The notes under the pieces: generated by a model
What the model saw: the letters and a program-made list of their open reading frames with translations, nothing else
Told to the model about the DNA's origin: nothing
Databases searched by the model: none
Source: an uncultured Clostridium sp.
Lineage (GTDB): Bacteria > Bacillota > Clostridia > TANB77 > CAG-508
NCBI GenBank assembly: GCA_905203195.1
Contig: CAJKVD010000039.1
Coordinates: 1 to 6,871, forward strand
Direction: 5' to 3'
Length of the DNA: 6,871 bases
In this document: piece by piece, positions 6,181 to 6,871 of the stretch
Layout of the letters: every line of letters begins with the position of its first letter
How positions within the stretch are numbered: the stretch's first letter is position 1
Translations under genes and position numbers: made by a program

Positions 6181-6871
6181 TTATTTATATTGGCTGTCAA
6201 CTTCCTTAAGAATAACATCATGGGCACTACCCTCTGAAATGCTAACTTCAGAAACTAAAGTTAATCTAGCTTTTTCATGGAACTCCGGAATACTAATGCT
6301 TCCGCAGTTGCACATAGTAGATTTTATTTTAGAAACCGTAACTGCTAAATTATCTTTTAATCTACCCGCATATGGTATGTATGAGTCTACACCTTCTTCA
6401 AAAGAAAGTGCTTTTTTACCACCCATATCATATCTTTGCCAGTTTCTAGCACGGTTTGACCCTTCTCCCCAATATTCTTTAACATATCCATTTCCTTTTT
6501 TAACTATTCTTGTAGGGCTTTCGTCAAATCTAGCAAAATATCTTCCCATCATGACAAAATCTGCACCTAAAGCCAAAGCAATTGTAATATGATGATCATG
6601 TACAATACCACCATCTGAACATACTGGTATATAAATTCCTGTTTCTTTAAAATATTCATCTCTTGCTGCTACAACATCTATTAAAGCTGAAGCTTGTCCA
6701 CGTCCAATTCCTTTTGTTTCTCTAGTTATGCAAATTGAACCTCCTCCAACTCCTACTTTAATAAAATCTGCTCCTGCTTCTGCTAAATATCTAAAGCCTT
6801 CTCTATCTACAACATTTCCTGCTCCTATTTTTACATTATCTCCATATTTTTCTCTTACAAAAGCTATAGTA
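6181..6871 (-). CDS. guaB: IMP dehydrogenase, C-terminal part (start outside the window)
   Basis: Cytoplasmic enzyme that oxidises IMP to XMP with NAD, the first committed step of GMP synthesis. The reading frame stays open for 229 codons from the right edge to the TAA at 6181-6183, roughly the last 45% of a protein of about 500 residues. Visible features are the catalytic loop [12 protein letters not shown] with the active-site cysteine at 6730-6732, the phosphate-binding segment SDGGI, and the mobile flap NWQRYD with the Arg-Tyr pair at 6430-6435. From memory, [35 protein letters not shown] and STMCNCG match the Tritrichomonas foetus IMP dehydrogenase much better than the common E. coli or Bacillus type. 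The key residues fit IMP dehydrogenase; GMP reductase lacks this flap. The CBS domains and N-terminal barrel half lie outside the window. The gene is probably separate from the surface-glycan operon that follows after 161 bp. Confidence 0.95.
   Translation of the reverse strand, partial: TIAFVREKYGDNVKIGAGNVVDREGFRYLAEAGADFIKVGVGGGSICITRETKGIGRGQASALIDVVAARDEYFKETGIYIPVCSDGGIVHDHHITIALALGADFVMMGRYFARFDESPTRIVKKGNGYVKEYWGEGSNRARNWQRYDMGGKKALSFEEGVDSYIPYAGRLKDNLAVTVSKIKSTMCNCGSISIPEFHEKARLTLVSEVSISEGSAHDVILKEVDSQYK

Noticed and set aside
6181..6576. A short stand-alone gene of 131 codons
   Set aside because: The same frame continues without a stop to the window edge and contains the IMP dehydrogenase active site, so this is only the end of a longer gene.

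Overview
The window looks like part of the chromosome of a low-GC Gram-positive bacterium, most likely a member of the Clostridia. The DNA is very AT-rich. Ribosome binding sites are strong AGGAG or AAGGGG types, TGG is the tryptophan codon in every gene I translated, and the proteins are Firmicute-like: a Wzm/TagG-type exporter, GT2 glycosyltransferases, a clostridial-style repeat-bearing cell-surface peptidase, and an IMP dehydrogenase. All genes lie on the minus strand, so they are transcribed from the right end of the window towards the left.

Right end (6181-6871): the C-terminal 229 codons of an IMP dehydrogenase (guaB) whose start lies outside the window. It is a housekeeping purine gene bordering a cell-surface locus. 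The 161-bp gap that follows (6020-6180) is largely filled by a 120-bp imperfect palindrome (6056-6175) with perfect 14-bp terminal arms. This could be a MITE-like element or a structured terminator region.

Centre (1658-6019): three tightly packed genes, probably one operon. They encode a GT2 glycosyltransferase (TTG start), an 864-residue exported protein with five Ig-like repeats of about 114 residues followed by an M14 zinc carboxypeptidase domain, and a 252-residue membrane-anchored protein of unknown function whose start codon directly abuts the peptidase stop codon. A hairpin terminator just after the last stop codon closes this unit.

Left end (1-1602): a near-consensus sigma-A promoter lies immediately downstream of that terminator. 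It opens a second operon with an ABC-2 type polysaccharide export permease followed by a second GT2 glycosyltransferase that runs off the window. The ATPase partner of the permease is not in the window.

Together the genes suggest a cell-surface glycan locus: glycosyltransferases build a polysaccharide on the cytoplasmic side, an ABC exporter carries it out, and a secreted repeat-bearing peptidase with a membrane-anchored partner acts at the cell wall. The link between glycan and peptidase is inferred from gene order only. The most interesting items are the peptidase/membrane-protein pair, the 120-bp palindrome, the strong resemblance of the IMP dehydrogenase to the protozoan Tritrichomonas foetus enzyme, and a perfect 120-bp internal duplication in the peptidase gene.
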